From assembly GCF_038003045.1 (NCBI RefSeq), contig NZ_JBBOOK010000001.1, forward strand, positions 2,170,001 through 2,234,000: a stretch of DNA of 64,000 bases, read 5' to 3'. The notes under the pieces are model-generated. The model saw only the letters and a list, made by a program, of their open reading frames with translations, had not been told where the DNA came from and did not search any database. The translations under genes were made by a program, and so were the position numbers. Source of the stretch: Sporosarcina sp. FSL W7-1349. Lineage in GTDB: Bacteria > Bacillota > Bacilli > Bacillales_A > Planococcaceae. How positions within the stretch are numbered: the first letter of the stretch is position 1; each line of letters opens with the position of its first letter. This document shows, in pieces, positions 59,825-64,000 of this stretch.

Positions 59825-59853
59825 ATTATAGCAAATCTCGGTGGATTCCGCAA
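59825..59853 (-). promoter_or_regulatory. rpmE promoter with long leader
   Basis: TTGCGG and TATAAT (extended, TGCTATAAT) 17 bases apart on the minus strand. The leader of about 118 nt begins near a 12-bp palindrome, TGGTATATACCA (59803-59814), and may hold an L31 leader element. Confidence 0.55.
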
Positions 59854-59929
59854 CCATTTTTATCGCCCATTTAAGAAAGCGTGGCACGCCCGTAAAGCCC
59901 GGGCTTCCGTACTTCCCTTCTCGACGACA

Positions 59930-61213
59930 TTACAAAAGGCCTTTGCCTTTCCGGTGCGCTTTCATCTCTTCATTCAACACGTCGAAAAACTCATCGTTCG
60001 TCTTTGTCTGGCGAAGTTTTTTCAGGAAACGCTCTGCGAAATCAGGCGCATCGGAGAACGTTTTGCGGATGGCCCATAGCTTCTCCAACTGTTCGGCCGG
60101 AATGAGCAGCTCCTCTTTTCGCGTTCCCGAGCGGCGGATGTCGAGCGCCGGAAATACCCGGCGTTCTGCCAGGTGACGGTCCAAATGAAGTTCCATGTTG
60201 CCTGTCCCTTTAAACTCCTCATAAATGACTTCGTCCATGCGGGAGCCCGTATCGATCAAAGCGGTTGCGAGGATTGTCAAACTACCGCCTTCTTCTAGAT
60301 TACGAGCCGCTCCGAAAAATCGCTTCGGACGATGGAATGCAGCCGGGTCGATCCCCCCGGATAACGTCCGACCGCTTGGCGGGATGACTAAGTTATATGC
60401 ACGCGCCAACCGAGTGATAGAATCCATTAGGATGACAACGTCACGCTTATGCTCGACGAGGCGCATCGCCCGTTCCAATACGAGCTCCGCCACTTTCACA
60501 TGGTTTTCCGGCACTTCGTCAAACGTCGAACTGACGACATCTGCTTTGACGGATCGTTCGATGTCCGTTACCTCTTCCGGCCGCTCGTCGATCAATAGGA
60601 CAATCAGTTCCGTTTCCGGATGATTCGTCGTAATGGAGTTGGCGATTTCTTTCAACAACATCGTTTTACCGGCTTTCGGCGGCGCGACGATCAAGCCCCG
60701 TTGCCCGAAACCGACCGGTGATACCAAGTCCATGATCCGTGTGGATAATTTGGTCGGACTTGTTTCCAGCTTAATATGCCGATCTGGATAAAGTGGCGTC
60801 AAGGCCGGGAAATGTACCCGTTCCCGAGCGACCTCCGGGTCTTCGCCGTTGACTGCTTCCACATGGAGCAAGCCGTAGTAACGTTCCGATTCTTTCGGCG
60901 GTCGCACTTTCCCGGTCACTTTATCACCATTCCGCAAGTCGAAGCGGCGGATTTGCGAAGCGGAAATATAAATATCCTCCGAGCTCGGCGAATAGTTAAT
61001 CGGCCGCAGGAATCCGTACCCTTCCGACTGGATAATCTCCAGGACACCTTCCATGAAGAAATAGCCTTCCTGCTCCGCCCTCGATTTCAGGATGGCGAAG
61101 ATCAATTCTTTTTTTGTTAATTTGCTATAGTAAGAAATCTTGTATTGTTTCGCGAGGGAATATAACTCTTTCAATGTCATATTTTCCAGCGCCGATATCG
61201 TAATCATTGTCAT
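59930..61213 (-). CDS. rho: transcription termination factor Rho
   Basis: 427 aa. N-terminal Rho_N domain ([20 protein letters not shown]), RNA-binding cold-shock domain with EGYGFLRP, P-loop [11 protein letters not shown] and the Q/R loops ([31 protein letters not shown]). Hexameric RNA-DNA helicase. Start near 61213 by comparison with B. subtilis. Confidence 0.97.
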   Translation of the reverse strand: MTMITISALENMTLKELYSLAKQYKISYYSKLTKKELIFAILKSRAEQEGYFFMEGVLEIIQSEGYGFLRPINYSPSSEDIYISASQIRRFDLRNGDKVTGKVRPPKESERYYGLLHVEAVNGEDPEVARERVHFPALTPLYPDRHIKLETSPTKLSTRIMDLVSPVGFGQRGLIVAPPKAGKTMLLKEIANSITTNHPETELIVLLIDERPEEVTDIERSVKADVVSSTFDEVPENHVKVAELVLERAMRLVEHKRDVVILMDSITRLARAYNLVIPPSGRTLSGGIDPAAFHRPKRFFGAARNLEEGGSLTILATALIDTGSRMDEVIYEEFKGTGNMELHLDRHLAERRVFPALDIRRSGTRKEELLIPAEQLEKLWAIRKTFSDAPDFAERFLKKLRQTKTNDEFFDVLNEEMKAHRKGKGLL

Positions 61214-61295
61214 AGAATGGCACCACGCTTTATCTTAATGGATTGCATTTGAGGTTGTGTTCAAAAAGGTAGGTCGTCCGATTTTCCAAGGTAGA

Positions 61296-61325
61296 AGGTG
61301 CCCGGCGGGTAAGCCGGGCGCTGAG
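61296..61325 (-). terminator. GC hairpin after glpX
   Basis: GCCCGGC / GCCGGGC around GGGTAA. T-run is weak, so termination may need help. Confidence 0.5.
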
Positions 61326-61330
61326 GTAAA

Positions 61331-62296
61331 TCAATCCTGCATGACGAGTAGAGGTTTTTTCTTCATGCTGTGGCGGCCTTCGACAAATCGAATCGTCCCC
61401 GACTTGGACCGCATGACAAGTGAATGTGTTTCACTATAGGAACCTTTGAATTGTACACCGCGGAGCAATTCGCCGTCTGTCACACCTGTCGCAGCGAAGA
61501 TCGCGTCGTCGCCTTTCACCAGGTCTTCCATGCGAAGCACTTTACTCACATCGATCCCCATTTTCTTACAACGTTCCGCTTCTTCGTCATTGGATGGCAC
61601 GAGACGGCCTTGAATTTCCCCGCCGAGACATTTCAGTCCAACAGCTGCAATGACGCCTTCCGGTGCGCCTCCCAAACCGAAGAGGATATCCACGCCTGTT
61701 TCGTCAAATGCTGTATTGATGGCAGCCGCTACATCCCCGTCATTGATCAGTTTGATGCGAGCTCCGGCAGCACGGATTTCTTCGATGATTTTGGCATGGC
61801 GTTCCCTATTGAGGACAGTCGCCACCACATCTTCGATATTTTTGTTTTTCGCTTTTGCTACGGCTAGCAGGTTATCTGTGACGGACGCATCGATATCGAT
61901 TTTCCCGACCGCTTCCGGACCGACCGCAATTTTATTCATATACATATCCGGCGCATTCAAGAGGTTGCCTTCGTCCGCAATGGCGATGACTGCCAGCGCA
62001 TTCCAGCCGCCTGCTGCCACGATATTCGTACCTTCCAGCGGGTCGACGGCTACGTCCACGGCTGGTCCTTGGCCAGTTCCGAGTTCTTCACCGATATAAA
62101 GCATCGGTGCTTCATCCATCTCCCCTTCGCCTATGACGACGACGCCTTGCATCGGGATTGTATCGAAGACGGTGCGCATCGCTGTAGTCGCGGCGTCATC
62201 CGCTTCATTTTTCAATCCGCGTCCCATCCAGCGGGCCGCCGATACGGCAGCTGCTTCTGTGACTCGAACCAATTCCATCGATAAACTGCGTTCCAT
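61331..62296 (-). CDS. glpX: fructose-1,6-bisphosphatase class II
   Basis: 321 aa after [31 protein letters not shown] and [12 protein letters not shown] give the metal and substrate sites. Gluconeogenic. Lies in the usual murZ-glpX-rho order. Confidence 0.95.
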   Translation of the reverse strand: MERSLSMELVRVTEAAAVSAARWMGRGLKNEADDAATTAMRTVFDTIPMQGVVVIGEGEMDEAPMLYIGEELGTGQGPAVDVAVDPLEGTNIVAAGGWNALAVIAIADEGNLLNAPDMYMNKIAVGPEAVGKIDIDASVTDNLLAVAKAKNKNIEDVVATVLNRERHAKIIEEIRAAGARIKLINDGDVAAAINTAFDETGVDILFGLGGAPEGVIAAVGLKCLGGEIQGRLVPSNDEEAERCKKMGIDVSKVLRMEDLVKGDDAIFAATGVTDGELLRGVQFKGSYSETHSLVMRSKSGTIRFVEGRHSMKKKPLLVMQD

Positions 62297-62413
62297 TCAA
62301 GTTCCTCCTGTGTTACGGGTTCAGCCATGAGTTTGGTTCCTCTGACCAATTTCTTCCGTAAGATTTGCTTCTTCAATCAATTATAACACATTCTCCGAAA
62401 ACGCCATGCGGTT

Positions 62414-63691
62414 TCATTCGCCCACGACGGCGGTTTGGGTGATGCTTTCCTTCCGGATATCGGCCCCGATTCCCCGAAGCTTTTCAATCAGATTGCTATA
62501 GCCTCTTTCGATATGTTGGATTTCCTGGACTTCCGTTTCTCCATCCGCAATCAAACCTGCGATGACAAGGGCTGCCCCTGCCCGCAAATCCGAAGCACGA
62601 ACAGTCGCCGCTTGCAATGGCGTCGGCCCGTTCAAGATACCCGATCGACCTTCGACCCGGGCATCGGCGTTCATCCGCCGCAATTCATCCAACTGCTTGA
62701 ATCTTGCCGAATAGACGGTGTCCGTAATGACGGAAGTTCCGGCGGCCTGCGTAAGCAGGACGGAGAATGGCTGCTGGAGATCCGTCGGAAAACCGGGGTA
62801 GACAAGCGTTTTAACATCGACCGCACGCAAGTCGGGAGCTTTGGGAATGAAGATCTTTTCTTCCCCTTCACGGACATCTATGCCCATTTCCCGTAATTTA
62901 GCCGTCAAGGATTCAACATGCAGCGGGATGACGTTGTCGATCGTTATTCCATCGCCCGCTACAGCTGCCATGATCATGAACGTGCCGGCTTCGATCCGGT
63001 CGGGGATGATCGTATGCTTTGTGCCATGCAGTCTCTCAACCCCTTCGATCCGGATGACATTCGTGCCGGCCCCTTTAATATTGGCTCCCATATTGGACAA
63101 TAAGGTCGCTACGTCGATGATTTCCGGTTCCTTCGCAGCGTTTTCGATTGTCGTCCGACCTTTCGCCAAGACGGCTGCCAGCATGATGTTGATCGTCGCT
63201 CCTACGCTTACAACGTCCAAATAAATTTTCGCGCCGCGCAATTCCTCAGCGCGCAAGTAGATGGCGCCATGCTCGTTCGTCACTTTGGCACCGAGCGCTT
63301 CAAACCCTTTAATATGCTGATCGATTGGACGGGGGCCCAAGTGACATCCGCCCGGAAGTCCGATCACTGCACTTTTAAATCGTCCAAGCATCGCCCCCAT
63401 CATGTAATAGGAGGCACGAAGCTTTTTCACGTTGCCGTTCGGAAGCGGCATCGATACCATTTCGGATGGATCGACCGTCATCGTTCCGGCGTCAAAATAC
63501 ACTTTCCCTCCGATATCTTCTAGGAGGGCTTGCAATGTCAGGACATCGGAAATTTCCGGAAGTCCTTCAATGGTTACCGTCGAGTCTGCCAAAATCGAAG
63601 CGGGAATCAGGGCGACGGCGCTGTTTTTTGCGCCGCTCACTTTGATCGTCCCGCGTAGAGGGTTGCCGCCTTTGATTTTATAAACGTCCAT
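62414..63691 (-). CDS. murZ: UDP-N-acetylglucosamine 1-carboxyvinyltransferase, second copy (MurZ/MurAB)
   Basis: 425 aa from ATG 63691 after AAGGAG. Active-site Cys in [15 protein letters not shown]. Paralogue of the protein at 35577; low-GC Gram-positives commonly hold both. Next to tal and glpX as in B. subtilis. Confidence 0.95.
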   Translation of the reverse strand: MDVYKIKGGNPLRGTIKVSGAKNSAVALIPASILADSTVTIEGLPEISDVLTLQALLEDIGGKVYFDAGTMTVDPSEMVSMPLPNGNVKKLRASYYMMGAMLGRFKSAVIGLPGGCHLGPRPIDQHIKGFEALGAKVTNEHGAIYLRAEELRGAKIYLDVVSVGATINIMLAAVLAKGRTTIENAAKEPEIIDVATLLSNMGANIKGAGTNVIRIEGVERLHGTKHTIIPDRIEAGTFMIMAAVAGDGITIDNVIPLHVESLTAKLREMGIDVREGEEKIFIPKAPDLRAVDVKTLVYPGFPTDLQQPFSVLLTQAAGTSVITDTVYSARFKQLDELRRMNADARVEGRSGILNGPTPLQAATVRASDLRAGAALVIAGLIADGETEVQEIQHIERGYSNLIEKLRGIGADIRKESITQTAVVGE

Positions 63692-63710
63692 TTCGGTCTC
63701 CTTTGGCACG

Positions 63711-64000
63711 TCACTTGTTCTTTCTAGCTTCCCAATCCGCCAGGAATGCTTCGATCCCTTTATCTGTAAGAGGATGGTTGAAAAGCTGCTGTAGTACTTT
63801 GAATGGTGTTGTAGAGATATGGGCGCCGTTCAAAGCAGCGTCTGTAATATGCTGCGGGTGGCGAATAGAGGCTGCTATGATTTCCGTCTGGATGTCATGG
63901 ATGGTGAAAATATCCGCGATTGTGCTGATCAGAGCCATACCATCATGCCCGATGTCATCGAGTCGACCAAGGAACGGGGATACGTAAGTTGCTCCTGCAC
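63711..64000 (-). CDS. tal: transaldolase, FSA-type (C-terminal part)
   Basis: The last 96 codons only; the gene continues beyond the window. [15 protein letters not shown] and [19 protein letters not shown] are typical of the small transaldolase/fructose-6-phosphate aldolase family (YwjH). The catalytic Lys lies outside the window. Confidence 0.9.
   Translation of the reverse strand, partial: AGATYVSPFLGRLDDIGHDGMALISTIADIFTIHDIQTEIIAASIRHPQHITDAALNGAHISTTPFKVLQQLFNHPLTDKGIEAFLADWEARKNK

Overview
The window reads as a Gram-positive, endospore-forming Bacillales chromosome, most probably of the Planococcaceae (Sporosarcina-like). The evidence is the sporulation genes (spoIIR, spoIID, spoIIQ, spoIIID), SLH-anchored surface proteins, AGGAGG-type ribosome binding sites, and a gene order from tal to ssbB that largely follows the B. 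subtilis ywj-ywp region. The genus is inferred from gene content and order only.

Layout. 1-10 kb is a cell-surface district on the minus strand: the N-terminal part of an S-layer protein, ManNAcA-type wall-polymer enzymes (wecC, tagA), an S41 protease, an SLH-CAP protein, a NERD protein and an EamA transporter. 11.1-13.0 kb is an AT-rich plus-strand pair, an AAA ATPase and a RloB-type TOPRIM protein, probably acquired phage defence. 13.3-20.2 kb is accessory: polysaccharide deacetylase, DEDDh exonuclease, a membrane-fusion-like protein with a membrane partner, an IDEAL-domain protein and an XRE regulator. 20.3-29 kb holds the ywqB-ywqA SWIM/SNF2 pair, ssbB with a likely ComK box, ywpF, a second NERD gene and a lipoprotein. 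29-37.5 kb is the conserved block fabZ, epuA, flhP-flhO, mbl, spoIIID, spoIIQ, spoIID, murA, ywzB. 37.9-45.4 kb is the F1Fo ATP synthase operon atpIBEFHAGDC. 46.4-64 kb carries wecB, upp, glyA, ywlG, rpiB, a chemotaxis receptor, ywlE, mntP, tsaC, spoIIR, prmC-prfA, tdk, rpmE, rho, glpX, the second murA and the end of tal.

The most unusual content is non-coding. Twelve intergenic arrays, together about 4.7 kb, are built from degenerate units close to 21 bp in which a core of about 10-13 bp alternates with a variable stretch of about 8-10 bp. Four sequence families occur: A (CTCGAAACRTT alternating with CTCACAACRTT), B (TTATCAGCRC), C (TTATGAGCGC) and D (CATGACAGTT alternating with CCTTACAGTT). 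All arrays lie between transcription units, nearly always just beyond an intrinsic terminator or terminator-like hairpin, and none lies between genes that look co-transcribed. I cannot assign a function. The near two-helical-turn period and constant placement make them the best candidate for something undescribed.

How it fits together: wecB and wecC make UDP-ManNAcA and TagA probably transfers the sugar into the secondary wall polymer that SLH proteins bind. SpoIIR, SpoIIQ, SpoIID and SpoIIID act at engulfment and the sigma-E stage, and sigma-F or sigma-E promoter matches are visible before all four. No tRNA, rRNA, CRISPR array or intact insertion sequence was found.
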